Origin: Nannocystis sp.
Lineage (GTDB): Bacteria; Myxococcota_A; Polyangia; Nannocystales; Nannocystaceae
DNA: 64,000 nucleotides
Direction of reading: 5' to 3'
NCBI GenBank assembly: GCA_016712315.1
Contig: JADJRG010000013.1
Location: 1,462,001 to 1,526,000, forward strand
Shown: positions 1-8,362 of the stretch, in pieces
How positions within the stretch are numbered: position 1 is the first letter of the stretch
Layout: each line of letters opens with the position of its first letter
Translations under genes and position numbers: made by a program
The notes under the pieces: generated by a model
Databases searched by the model: none
Told to the model about the DNA's origin: nothing
The model's input: the letters and a program-made list of their open reading frames with translations, nothing else

Positions 1-920
1 CCGCGCTCGTTGGCGTACTCGATCGCCTTGGCGAGCACACGCGAGGGTAAGGGGCCGCCGAGGCTCATGTTGATCACCTGCGCGCCGTTGTCCGCGGCGT
101 AGCGGATCGCGTTGGCGATCCCGGCGACGGAGCCGCGTCCGTCGCCGCCGAGCACCTTGAGCGGCATGATCGTCGCTTCATAAGCGACGCCCGCGACGCC
201 GACGCCGTTGTTGGTGGTCTGGGCGATGGTGCCGGCGACGTGGGTGCCGTGGAGGTGGTCGTCGAGGCCGTCGGGCAGGCCGGGCACGAAGCTCTTGCCT
301 TGGGTGAAGGCGGTGCCGGCGAGGTCAGGGACCTGCTGAGCGACGCCGTCGACGTTCTTCCAGGCGACGCCGGTGTCAATCACCGCGACGATGACGCCCG
401 CGCCGCGGGTGACGCTCCAGGCCTCAGGGGCGCGGATCATCTCCATGTGCCACTGGAGCGGGAACATGGGGTCGTTGGGGTCGACGCGAGGACGCGCGGC
501 GGGCTGCTCCGTGTCGAGCAACGAGTACTCGAGCTCGGGCTCGACGCCTTCGACGAGCGGGTGGGTGGCGAGCTGCGCTTGGAGGCGGATGAGCTGATCG
601 GCGTCGCCGTGGACGCGGTAGAGGTGCTCACCCTCGCTGTAGTAACCCGCTGGCTCCGCGGGCAGCCCGAAGGAGCGGAGCAGAGCGCTGAGCTCGGCTT
701 CGCTGCCGCCCTCCCCGTCCGCAGGCTCGACGAGATCGAGGAGCAAGCTGCCGGTCGCGTCAGCGCCGGCGAGCGCCTGCACCTCAGAAAAACCCTGGGG
801 GGCGATCTGCTCGGCTCCGAGGCCGCTCCGCGGCTGGTGATGCTCCGCCGCGATCAGGGCGCAGAGGACGAGGAGGCCGATTCCAGCGATGGCAGGGCGG
901 AGCGCGCGAGGACGGATCAT
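1..920 (-). CDS. S8 family (subtilisin-like) serine peptidase, 3' end cut by window edge
   Basis: About 306 codons are visible, and the gene runs off the left edge. The start is ATG at 920. Residues 1-25 (MIRPRALRPA followed by a hydrophobic stretch) form a signal peptide. A propeptide-like region follows to about residue 145. The catalytic core then begins, with the Asp motif VIDTGV (Asp182) and the His motif HGTHVAGT (His225). A conserved VINMSLGG strand lies near the edge. The nucleophile Ser would be outside the window, so activity cannot be judged. Family knowledge: secreted subtilases cleave proteins outside the cell after removal of their propeptide. Substrate is unknown. It stands alone, upstream of a tRNA on the other strand. 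Confidence 0.9.
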   Translation of the reverse strand, partial: MIRPRALRPAIAGIGLLVLCALIAAEHHQPRSGLGAEQIAPQGFSEVQALAGADATGSLLLDLVEPADGEGGSEAELSALLRSFGLPAEPAGYYSEGEHLYRVHGDADQLIRLQAQLATHPLVEGVEPELEYSLLDTEQPAARPRVDPNDPMFPLQWHMEMIRAPEAWSVTRGAGVIVAVIDTGVAWKNVDGVAQQVPDLAGTAFTQGKSFVPGLPDGLDDHLHGTHVAGTIAQTTNNGVGVAGVAYEATIMPLKVLGGDGRGSVAGIANAIRYAADNGAQVINMSLGGPLPSRVLAKAIEYANER

Positions 921-1033
921 AGAGGAGCAGTATAGAGGTCATCCCGGCGGGTGCACGGGGCGAGTTCCTGGCCCGCGCGCAGATGAACTCGAGGGTCGCG
1001 ATCCGAGGCGCGAAGTTGTATGCTCCGCCGCGC

Positions 1034-1107
1034 GCGCTTGTAGCTCAGTTGGATAGAGCATCGGGCTTCGAACCCGAGGGTCGCAGGTTCGAGTCCTGCC
1101 GGGCGCA
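1034..1107 (+). tRNA. tRNA-Arg (anticodon UCG)
   Basis: A full cloverleaf can be folded. The acceptor stem GCGCTTG pairs with CGGGCGC (two G-U pairs). The D arm is GCTC/GAGC, the anticodon stem TCGGG/CCCGA has loop CTTCGAA (anticodon TCG at 1068-1070), and the T arm is GCAGG-TTCGAGT-CCTGC. The discriminator base is A1107. The 3' CCA is not encoded (A is followed by CCC). It should read CGA arginine codons. Confidence 0.95.
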
Positions 1108-1159
1108 CCCGCTTTGAGCCGTTCTCCGGGACATCGAGCGCCGCCGCGCGTGTACGCGC

Positions 1160-1567
1160 TCAGCGCGGCCGGTTGTGATCGATGACGGTCGAGATGAGCT
1201 GGGTGGCGAGCTGCAGCTCATCAGGGGAGAGGGCGTCGATGAGGGCGAGGAGGCGGCCGCGGGCGCCGCTCGGCTCATCCGCGTTCGGGTCGGGGAAGAG
1301 CTCGCAGAGGGGGACGTCGAGGCCGTCGGCGATCCTCAGCAGGGTGCGGAGACCGGGGCTGCGGTAGTGGCCGTTCTCGATCCGCGAGACCATGTCCGGG
1401 GCGATGCCGGCGAGGCGGGCGAGGTGCTGCTGGGTGAGGTCGCGGCGCTCGCGGAGGATCCGGATCCTCCGCCCGAGCTCGGCCATGTAGCGCTCCTCAC
1501 CTTCTGTGCGGGTGGGGTCCTTCGCCGACACCAAGACGCCTCGCGTGGTCAGTCCATCAAGCATCAT
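1160..1567 (-). CDS. XRE-family helix-turn-helix transcriptional regulator
   Basis: 135 residues. An HTH_3/Cro-C1 domain occupies roughly residues 30-90 (RIRILRERRDLTQQHLARLA, then a recognition helix IAPDMVSRIENG). A short C-terminal helix rich in Leu/Asp follows. There is no peptidase or sensor domain. It is transcribed in the same direction as uvrB and lies just after it, with 123 bp between. That gap contains two copies of a TGTCC-N8-GGACA palindrome, the usual layout for an autoregulated repressor. The start used is the first of two adjacent Met codons; a later start near residue 28 (MAEL) would still keep the HTH domain. Target genes other than itself are unknown. Confidence 0.85.
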   Translation of the reverse strand: MMLDGLTTRGVLVSAKDPTRTEGEERYMAELGRRIRILRERRDLTQQHLARLAGIAPDMVSRIENGHYRSPGLRTLLRIADGLDVPLCELFPDPNADEPSGARGRLLALIDALSPDELQLATQLISTVIDHNRPR

Positions 1568-1612
1568 GGGGCGAGCATGCCACAGCGCTCATGGGCTTTG
1601 ATCGGCCGATAG

Positions 1613-1630
1613 TGTCCTGAATTCTGGACA
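1613..1630. promoter_or_regulatory. Palindromic operator candidate 1 (XRE gene/uvrB gap)
   Basis: TGTCCTGAATTCTGGACA is palindromic at 16 of 18 positions (TGTCC/GGACA arms and a central GAATTC). It lies 46 bp upstream of the XRE regulator start and shares its arms and spacing with the second site at 1659-1676. Binding by the adjacent regulator is inference. Confidence 0.6.
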
Positions 1631-1658
1631 AGCGCACCCCATGTTTGCGGCGGAGGAG

Positions 1659-1676
1659 TGTCCAGTTTTCAGGACA
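1659..1676. promoter_or_regulatory. Palindromic operator candidate 2 (XRE gene/uvrB gap)
   Basis: TGTCCAGTTTTCAGGACA has the same TGTCC-N8-GGACA arms as the site at 1613-1630, 46 bp away centre to centre. It ends 15 bp before the uvrB stop codon region. Two copies in one 123 bp gap are unlikely by chance and suggest cooperative repressor binding. Confidence 0.6.
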
Positions 1677-1690
1677 GCGGCCCGCGACCA

Positions 1691-3811
1691 TCAGGCGCTC
1701 ATCTCGAGCTGCCTGGCCTCGAGGACACGTAAACGATCGCGGATCCGCGCGGCCTCTTCGTAGCGCAGCTCCTTGGCGAGCGCGCCCATCTCGGCGCGCA
1801 ACGCGGCGATTCGGGCGCTGAGCTCCGCGGGTAGGAGGAGCTCGTCGGTGACCGGGCTGAAGCCGACCGGGGCCTGCTCAGGGCGGCCCCGGCGCTTGCT
1901 GGCGCTGGCGGGCTTGGCCTCCTGCTCGAGCCCCGAGAGCGGCGCGTGGGTGCTTCGCGGGGTGATCCGGTGCTCCTCGTTGTAGGCCTGCTGTACGGCG
2001 CGGCGGCGGGCGGTCTCGTCGAGGCAGGCGCGCATGCTGTCGGTGACGCGATCGGCGTACATGATGACGCGGCCGTTGAGGTTGCGGGCGGCGCGGCCGC
2101 AGGTCTGGATGAGGCTGCGGCGCTCCCTCAAGAACCCCTCCTTGTCGGCGTCGAGGATCGCGACGAGGCTGACCTCAGGCAGATCGAGGCCCTCGCGCAG
2201 GAGGTTGATGCCGACGAGCACGTCGTAGGCGCCGCTGCGGAGGCCGCGGAGCAGCTCGACGCGCTCGAGGGTCTCGACGTCCGAGTGCAGGTAACGGACG
2301 CGGACGCCGAGGTCGGCGTAGTGCTCGGTCAGGTCTTCGGCCATCCGCTTGGTCAAGGTGGTGACGAGCACGCGCTCGCCTCGGCCGACGCGGGCCTGGA
2401 TCTCGCCGAAGAGATCGTCGACCTGACCGGCGATCGGGCGCAGCTCGATCTCAGGGTCGAGCAGGCCGGTGGGCCGGATGATCTGCTCGACGACCACTCC
2501 CTCGGTCTTGCGCAGCTCGTACTCGCCTGGGGTGGCGCTCATAAAGATGACCTGGCGGGCGCGCTCCTCCCACTCGGCGAAGCGGAGCGGGCGGTTGTCG
2601 AGGGCGGAGGGGAGGCGAAAGCCGTGCTCGACGAGGGTGAGCTTGCGGCTGCGGTCGCCGTTGTACATCGCGCCGATCTGCGGGATCGCTTGGTGGGACT
2701 CGTCGACGACGACGAGGAAGTTCTCCGGAAAATAATCGAGCAGCGTCGGCGGCGGCTCGCCCGCGCTGCGGCCGGTGAGGTGGCGGGAGTAGTTCTCGAC
2801 GCCCGAGCAGAAGCCGATCTCCTCGAGCATCTCGATGTCAAACATGGCGCGCTGCTCGAGGCGCTGCGCCTCGACGAGCTTGAGCTGATCGCGGAGCTCG
2901 ACCAGGCGGGGGCCGAGCTCCTCTTTGATGCCGTTGATCGCCTTATGGAGCTGCTCGGCGGGGGTGACGTAGTGGCTGGCGGGGAAGATCGCGACGCGCT
3001 GCATGGCGCCGCGCGGGACGCCGCGTAAGGCGTCGATCTCGCGGATCGCCTCGACCTCGTCGCCGAAGAACTCGACGCGCACCGCGGTCTCGTCCTCGTA
3101 GGCGGGGAAGACCTCGACGACGTCGCCGCGCACGCGGAAGGTGCCGCGGTGGAAGTCGATGTCGTTGCGCTTGTACTGCATCTCGACGAGGCGACGCAGG
3201 AAGACGTCGCGCTCGAGCCGGTCGCCGACGGCGAGGCTGGCGACCATGTTCACGTACGCCTCGGCGGCGCCGATGCCGTAGATGCAGGAGACGCTGGCGA
3301 CGATGATCACGTCGCGGCGGCTGAGCAGCGCGTAGGTCGCGGCGTGACGCATGCGGTCGATCTGCTCGTTGATGTGCGAGTCCTTCTCAATAAACGTGTC
3401 GGTCGAGGGGATGTAGGCCTCGGGCTGGTAGTAGTCGTAGTAGGAGACGAAGTACTCGACCGCGTTGTGGGGGAAGAGCGCCTTGAGCTCGCTGTAGAGC
3501 TGCGCCGCGAGGGTCTTGTTGTGGGCGAGCAGCAGGGTCGGCCGCTGGACGCGGGCGATCACGTTGGCGATCGAGAAGGTCTTGCCGCTGCCGGTGATGC
3601 CCATGAGGTGCTGGTAGCGATCGCCTCGCTCGAGGCCGGCGACGAGCTCGTCGATGGCGTGGGGCTGGCCGCCGGCCGGGGTCATGTCGGTGACGAGCTC
3701 GAAGGGGCGGTCGTGGACGATCTTCGGCGGCGCCCAGCGAGGTGCGCCGGTCGGATCAGCGGGCGAGGCGACCGGCGCGGGAGGGGCGGACGGGGCGGTG
3801 TGAGCGGCCAT
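1691..3811 (-). CDS. uvrB: UvrABC excision nuclease subunit B
   Basis: 706 residues, slightly longer than usual because of a 30-residue Ala/Pro-rich N-terminus. UvrB is the damage-verification helicase of nucleotide excision repair; it is loaded by UvrA and recruits UvrC. Visible hallmarks are Walker A GITGSGKT, the DNA-wrapping beta-hairpin with YYDYYQPEAY, helicase motif II DESH, motif VI with QTCGRAAR, and a C-terminal UVR domain (about residues 660-700, YEEAARIRDRL) for UvrC contact. Start ATG at 3811. The XRE regulator follows on the same strand, and a divergent bestrophin-like gene begins 90 bp upstream. No LexA-type box was recognised. Confidence 0.98.
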   Translation of the reverse strand: MAAHTAPSAPPAPVASPADPTGAPRWAPPKIVHDRPFELVTDMTPAGGQPHAIDELVAGLERGDRYQHLMGITGSGKTFSIANVIARVQRPTLLLAHNKTLAAQLYSELKALFPHNAVEYFVSYYDYYQPEAYIPSTDTFIEKDSHINEQIDRMRHAATYALLSRRDVIIVASVSCIYGIGAAEAYVNMVASLAVGDRLERDVFLRRLVEMQYKRNDIDFHRGTFRVRGDVVEVFPAYEDETAVRVEFFGDEVEAIREIDALRGVPRGAMQRVAIFPASHYVTPAEQLHKAINGIKEELGPRLVELRDQLKLVEAQRLEQRAMFDIEMLEEIGFCSGVENYSRHLTGRSAGEPPPTLLDYFPENFLVVVDESHQAIPQIGAMYNGDRSRKLTLVEHGFRLPSALDNRPLRFAEWEERARQVIFMSATPGEYELRKTEGVVVEQIIRPTGLLDPEIELRPIAGQVDDLFGEIQARVGRGERVLVTTLTKRMAEDLTEHYADLGVRVRYLHSDVETLERVELLRGLRSGAYDVLVGINLLREGLDLPEVSLVAILDADKEGFLRERRSLIQTCGRAARNLNGRVIMYADRVTDSMRACLDETARRRAVQQAYNEEHRITPRSTHAPLSGLEQEAKPASASKRRGRPEQAPVGFSPVTDELLLPAELSARIAALRAEMGALAKELRYEEAARIRDRLRVLEARQLEMSA

Positions 3812-3900
3812 GCGGCGGAAGATAGCAGCGCGCCCGCGCCCGCGCGCTCGAAGACGGACCCGGAGCCGTGCGCGGCGCCTCGTCTGCTACCGTCGCGCGC

Positions 3901-4797
3901 ATGATGGTCACGACGCGGGGCTCGGTGCTCCGGATCTTTGTGTGGCAGTGGCGTAAGGCGCTGTTCTTCGCGGCGGCGGCGGCGGCGGTGACGGCGGCGC
4001 ATAAGCTCTACTCGATCCATGACGTGTTGATCCCGACGACGCCGGTGCTGGTGGTCGGCGCGGCGATCAGCATCTTCATCTCGTTTCGCGCGAATTCGGC
4101 GTACGACCGCTGGTGGGAGGGGCGCAAGCTGTGGGGGCTGTTGGTGAATACGAGCCGGCACTTCTCGAGCCAGGCGCTGGTGTACCTGCGCGACTCAGCG
4201 CTGGCGCGGGCGTTGATCGTGCGACACGCGGGGTATGTGCACGTGCTGCGCTGCTCGCTGCGCGGCGAGGATCCGTGGGAGGACGCGCGGGTGCGGGCGC
4301 TGCTGAGCGCGGAGGCGCGGGAGGGGCTGCGCGGCGAGTCCAACCCGGCGCACGCGCTGCTGCATCAACAAGCGGCGGCGCTGGCCGCTGCGGCCGATCG
4401 GGGCGAGCTGGACGGGCTGCGCCTCCAATCGTTTGATGCGTCGCTCGCGAAATTGTTGGACATCCAAGGGGGCTGCGAGCGCATCAAGAAGACGCCGCTG
4501 CCGCGCGGGTACTCGTTCATCGCGGAGCGGCTGATCATGGCGTATGGGGCGCTGTTTCCGCTGTCGATGGCGGATGAGCTGGGCTGGGGGATGATCCCGA
4601 TCAACGTGCTGGTAGGTATGTCGTTCGCGCTGATCTCGGAGGCGGGGCGGGTCTTGGAGGACCCGTTCACGACCTTCTGGAACGGGCTGCCGCTGAGCCA
4701 GCTCTCGACGATGATCGAGGTGAACATCCGCCAACGCGCGGGCGAGCAGGACCTGCCCGCGGTGCCGACAGTGAACGCGGAGGGCGTCCTGATGTAG
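3901..4797 (+). CDS. Bestrophin-family (UPF0187/YneE-like) membrane protein
   Basis: 298 residues from ATG 3901; an upstream in-frame start exists, but it would run into the divergent uvrB promoter. The N-terminus has the bestrophin signature: a hydrophobic helix, then PTTPVLVVGAAISIFISFRANSAYDRWWEGR, in which the FRxNxAYDRWWEGR segment is diagnostic (quoted in part: RANSAYDRWWEGR). A second hydrophobic region near residues 205-250 contains the family's ERL, GWGMIPINVLVG and EDPF elements. Characterised members are anion or cation channels of the inner membrane; the ion here is unknown. It converges with the SDR gene, with 18 bp between stops. Confidence 0.9.
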   Translation: MMVTTRGSVLRIFVWQWRKALFFAAAAAAVTAAHKLYSIHDVLIPTTPVLVVGAAISIFISFRANSAYDRWWEGRKLWGLLVNTSRHFSSQALVYLRDSALARALIVRHAGYVHVLRCSLRGEDPWEDARVRALLSAEAREGLRGESNPAHALLHQQAAALAAAADRGELDGLRLQSFDASLAKLLDIQGGCERIKKTPLPRGYSFIAERLIMAYGALFPLSMADELGWGMIPINVLVGMSFALISEAGRVLEDPFTTFWNGLPLSQLSTMIEVNIRQRAGEQDLPAVPTVNAEGVLM

Positions 4798-4815
4798 CGC
4801 GTGGGTCCGCGGCGG

Positions 4816-5634
4816 CTAGTCGAGGAAGAAGTCCTTGATGAGGGCGGCGCCGGGCTGGACCGCGTAGGGCTCGAAGTCGGTGACGCCCTGGCGGCGCAGC
4901 AGGTCCTCGTCGATGAAGAAGTTGCCGGAGCAGGCGGCCTGCGGCTGGGTGAGGATCCAGTGGGCCGCGTCGCCCATGATCTCGGGCTTGCGACAGGCGG
5001 CGAGCGCCTGCGGGCCGCCTATCATGCTCATCGCGGCGGTGGCGATCGCGGTCTGCGGCCAGAGGGCGTTGACGCCGACTTGCCCCTCAAACTCGGCGGC
5101 CATGCCGAGCACGCACATGCTCATGCCGTACTTGGCCATGGTGTAGGCGACGTGGTTCTTGAACCACTTGGGGTCCATGCTCAGCGGCGGCGAGAGGTTG
5201 AGGATGTGCGGGTTTGCGGCCTTGAGCAGGTGCGGCAGGCAGTAGTGGGAGCAGACGTAGGTGCCGCGGGCGTTGATCTGGTTCATCAGATCGTAGCGCT
5301 TGGGCGGGGTGTAGAGGGTGCCGGTGAGGCTGATCGCGCTGGCGTTGTTGACGAGGATGTCGAGGCCGCCGAAGGCGGCGACGGCCTGCTCGACGGCGGC
5401 GGCGACTTGATCCTCATAACGGATGTCGACGACGAGCGGTAAGGCGCGGCCCCCTGCGGCGCGGATCTCGTCGGCGGCGGTGTAGATCGTGCCCGGCAGC
5501 TTGGGGTGCGGGTCGGCGGTCTTGGCGGCGATGACGACGTTGGCGCCGTCTCGCGCGGCCCGAAGGGCGATCGCGAGGCCGATGCCGCGGCTGGCGCCAG
5601 TGATAAAGAGGGTCTTGTCGCGGAGGTCGCTCAT
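4816..5634 (-). CDS. Short-chain dehydrogenase/reductase, HSDL2-like
   Basis: 272 residues. Classical SDR Rossmann fold: cofactor motif TGASRGIG (about residues 12-19), NNAS, and catalytic Tyr-x3-Lys in YTMAKYG. The pattern NLSPPLSMDPKWF before the catalytic Tyr, and the overall length, match the hydroxysteroid dehydrogenase-like 2 subgroup, which acts on unknown lipid-like substrates. The predicted activity is NAD(P)-dependent oxidoreduction in the cytoplasm. Start ATG 5634. It is a single gene, convergent with the bestrophin gene and followed upstream by a lipoprotein gene on the same strand. Confidence 0.9.
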   Translation of the reverse strand: MSDLRDKTLFITGASRGIGLAIALRAARDGANVVIAAKTADPHPKLPGTIYTAADEIRAAGGRALPLVVDIRYEDQVAAAVEQAVAAFGGLDILVNNASAISLTGTLYTPPKRYDLMNQINARGTYVCSHYCLPHLLKAANPHILNLSPPLSMDPKWFKNHVAYTMAKYGMSMCVLGMAAEFEGQVGVNALWPQTAIATAAMSMIGGPQALAACRKPEIMGDAAHWILTQPQAACSGNFFIDEDLLRRQGVTDFEPYAVQPGAALIKDFFLD

Positions 5635-5688
5635 GCGGCGAGATGATAGCGCCTGCGCGCGGCCGTCGGCGGCTGAGCGTGGTGTCCG

Positions 5689-6312
5689 CTAGAACTGATA
5701 GAGGAGGGTGGCGCCGCCGACGTGGATCGTGATCGAGCCGCTCTGCTGCTGGTAGGCGTCGATCCACGCCTGCTTGAGGGGGGTGAGGTCGCGGATGATC
5801 TCCTCCATGGGATAGGCGTCGCAGGCGTCCTGGTTGGCGTCGTGGCCGAGCTCGAGGTCGACTTGGACCGGCTGAGATTCGGCGAAGACGCCGTCCCAGC
5901 AGAGGCCGAAGTCGTGCGGCTGGCAGCCGCCGGCGTAGGCGACCGCGAAGAAGATGCTGTCGCCTTTGATGTCGACGCCTTGGAGCTCGTAGGGGTCGGC
6001 GGCGATGACGGGGGCGCAGGCCTGGACGCCGGCGTCCTCGGGATCAAAGCCGGGTCCGTCGGCGGCGGTGGTGGTGCCGTCGGTGGTGCCGTCGGTGGTC
6101 GTCTCGGCGGTCGTACTGCTGGTGCTTGTGGGGGCGGCGGTGGTGACGTCGACGGAGGTGCTGCCCGTGGAGGAGGTGGTCGTGTCGTCGGTGGTGCTGT
6201 CCCCGGTGGAGGAGGTCGCGTCGCTCTCGGTGGCCTTGTCGTCGATGACGACGCAGCCGCTGAAGGCGAGGGCGAGGAGGACGAGCGTGGAGGCGTAGGC
6301 TGTAGGGCGCAT
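5689..6312 (-). CDS. Secreted lipoprotein with Thr/Ser-rich linker
   Basis: 207 residues from ATG 6312; the open frame extends further upstream, but only this start gives a signal sequence. The lipobox FSGC follows MRPTAYASTLVLLALA. A 70-residue low-complexity linker of Thr, Ser, Asp and Gly comes next, then a C-terminal globular domain of about 120 residues (PYELQGVDIKGDSIFF, GLCWDGVF, VGGATLLYQF) that I do not recognise. The linker suggests display away from the membrane. Divergent from the cytochrome c gene, with about 156 bp between starts. Confidence 0.75.
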   Translation of the reverse strand: MRPTAYASTLVLLALAFSGCVVIDDKATESDATSSTGDSTTDDTTTSSTGSTSVDVTTAAPTSTSSTTAETTTDGTTDGTTTAADGPGFDPEDAGVQACAPVIAADPYELQGVDIKGDSIFFAVAYAGGCQPHDFGLCWDGVFAESQPVQVDLELGHDANQDACDAYPMEEIIRDLTPLKQAWIDAYQQQSGSITIHVGGATLLYQF

Positions 6313-6468
6313 AGATGCGAAAGGTAGTCCTTGGCGCGGGCCGGGGACAACAAAAGGGGCGGCAATGGCCGGGTTTGGCCCGTGGGGTGGGGAGTGCTCT
6401 TTCGCGCGGGCGCGGCGGCGCCGGTGGGGCTTCCCCTGGCTGGTGAGGCTAGATACTGTGGCCGCCTG

Positions 6469-6819
6469 ATGACGCGGTTCTGCACAGCACTCCTCTTCCT
6501 CGCCTCCTTCGCCACTCTGAACCTCACTGGCTGCGCCGGCGAGGACGGGGGTGATGACGTCGACGCGATCCTCGCCCTGAACGGCGTGGTGGCCAGCGGC
6601 GCGACCGTCTATGACGCGCAGTGCAAGGTGTGCCACGGGGCCGACGGGGCCGGCGGCGGGAGCTTCCCGTCATTGGTCGCGATGGTGCCGGGGCAGGGTG
6701 ATGAGGAGATCGTGTCGATCGTGCTCGAGGGCGAGGCTGCGATGCCGGAGTTCCGCTCCAAGCTCTCGGACCAAGAGGTCGCCGATCTGCTCGCGTACCT
6801 GCGCGAGACGTTCAAGTAG
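6469..6819 (+). CDS. Small c-type cytochrome lipoprotein
   Basis: 116 residues from ATG 6469. An N-terminal signal with lipobox LTGC is followed by a single cytochrome c domain with haem motif CKVCH and a probable axial Met in AAMPEF. The terminal helix LSDQEVADLLAYLRETF is typical of class I cytochromes. Likely a periplasmic, membrane-tethered electron carrier. No oxidase or dehydrogenase partner is adjacent, so donor and acceptor are unknown. Its 3' end overlaps the convergent CARDB gene by 8 bp. The longer frame starting at 6331 would bury the signal peptide and is not used. Confidence 0.88.
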   Translation: MTRFCTALLFLASFATLNLTGCAGEDGGDDVDAILALNGVVASGATVYDAQCKVCHGADGAGGGSFPSLVAMVPGQGDEEIVSIVLEGEAAMPEFRSKLSDQEVADLLAYLRETFK

Positions 6820-8311
6820 CGCAGACGGCGGGCTCCAAGCGGGCGAAGAAGACCCGCTTGGGGCCCGTGAGGTAGATGTGAGCGCCGATCTGGCCGTTGG
6901 CGGCGCCTTCGAGGTGGCCGTCGCCCCAGTTGATGTCGACCTGGTCTTCAGGCAAGGTAGGGAGCTCGATCCAGGAGGAGAGCTCGCCGCCTTCGTCGAG
7001 ATCGGCGCGGAAGACTCGGGCGCCCCGGACGGTGAAGAGGGTGGCGCCAGCGACGAAGAGCTCGCCGCGCTGGTTGCCGCTGCCGCTGGGTAGGTCGGCC
7101 TGCTGCTGCCACGGGTCTCCTGGATCGGCGAACGATCCGTCCGCGTTCACAGTGGCGCGCCAGAGGCGGGGTCCGTCGCCCTCTCCGGTGTAGAGGTAGC
7201 CGTGCGCGGCGGCGCTGGGGCCGTAAAAAGCGGCCCTGCCGGGGCGCTGGCTCGGGTGATCGAAGGCCGCGTCGGTGAAGGCGGGCTGCACGGGGACGGC
7301 GCTGCGGTAGATGTCGGGGCGGTACTGATAACCGGCGAAGGAGAAGCCGCCGAGGTGGATGAGCCAGCGCTGGCCGCCGCTGAGCTGGGCGTAGACGGCG
7401 CTGTCCCAGACGTATTTGTTGCCGCCAAAGGCGGTCTCGACGTCGTCCTCGACGAGCACGACGTCGCCCTGCATGACGCCGTCGCTGAGGACGTAGCGGG
7501 CGATGTGGCCGTTGCGGAAGTGATAGGCGTCGCCGGCGACGTCGACGGCGGTGAAGCCGTGGGGGCCGCCGCCGTGATCCGCCGAGGCCTGCTGCCAGGG
7601 GCCGAGCACGCCGTCAGGGCCGGGCTTGGCGGCGTAGAGGCGGCGATCGTCGGCGCCGCCTTGGGTCTTGGTATGGACGTAGTACCAGCCGCCGCTGGCG
7701 AAGGAGGGGAGCGGGTGGGAGACGTGAGCGTCGTCGGCGAAGGGCTCGCTGGCGCTCCAGGCGGTGACCGTGCGGCACGCCCCCGTCGGCGCGGTGATGA
7801 CGAGCGGCTCGTCGCGGCGGTTGTTGCCGAGGTCGGCGTCGGCGAGGAGGCCTTGAGGATCGATGATCGCGGTGATCGTGCGGCTGCCAGCCTCGGTAGG
7901 GATCCAGGTGCTCGTGGCCTGGACGTCGGTGACGCCGCTTGGGCCGAGCGCGGCGACCTCGGCGAGGAGCTCTGGGGCGGGGGCTCCGTCGATCTCAAAC
8001 GCGATCGCGGCGGCGGGGGCGACGGCGGAGCCGAGGTTGCGCACGCGGACGGTGAAGGTGATCGGGTCGCCGATCTGCGGGTCGGGTGGGCTCCAGGTGA
8101 GCGACTCGAGGAGGAGGTCGATGTCGCTCGCGGCGGCGGTGGTGCCTTGGGTGCTGGAGCCGCCGGTCGTTTCGCCGCTGCTGGGGCCGAGGGTCGTTGA
8201 GCCAGTCGTCGTCGCGGTGGCGACGATGGTGGTCGATTCGGTCTCGGCTTCGGCGCCGCTGCAGGCGAGGGTGAGGGCAGAGAGGAGGATCGTCGGGGCG
8301 GGGCGCGGCAT
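6812..8311 (-). CDS. CARDB-domain lipoprotein
   Basis: 499 residues. The lipobox is LTLAC near residue 17. A Thr/Ser/Gly linker follows to about residue 60, then a CARDB (bacterial adhesion-related Ig-like) domain (about 62-170; SPPDPQIGDPITFTVRVRN, LADADLGNNR). The remaining 320 residues are rich in aromatic and Gly turns (GGWYYVHTK, AYHFRNGHIARYVLSDG, GDGPRLWRATVN) and look like a beta-propeller or kelch-like fold; this is a guess from pattern. Probably outer-membrane or surface exposed. No enzymatic motif recognised. Confidence 0.75.
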   Translation of the reverse strand: MPRPAPTILLSALTLACSGAEAETESTTIVATATTTGSTTLGPSSGETTGGSSTQGTTAAASDIDLLLESLTWSPPDPQIGDPITFTVRVRNLGSAVAPAAAIAFEIDGAPAPELLAEVAALGPSGVTDVQATSTWIPTEAGSRTITAIIDPQGLLADADLGNNRRDEPLVITAPTGACRTVTAWSASEPFADDAHVSHPLPSFASGGWYYVHTKTQGGADDRRLYAAKPGPDGVLGPWQQASADHGGGPHGFTAVDVAGDAYHFRNGHIARYVLSDGVMQGDVVLVEDDVETAFGGNKYVWDSAVYAQLSGGQRWLIHLGGFSFAGYQYRPDIYRSAVPVQPAFTDAAFDHPSQRPGRAAFYGPSAAAHGYLYTGEGDGPRLWRATVNADGSFADPGDPWQQQADLPSGSGNQRGELFVAGATLFTVRGARVFRADLDEGGELSSWIELPTLPEDQVDINWGDGHLEGAANGQIGAHIYLTGPKRVFFARLEPAVCAT

Positions 8312-8362
8312 CGCGTCGACGCTATCACGCGCAGATCCGCGCGTTGTAGGTGCGCGCGAGGA

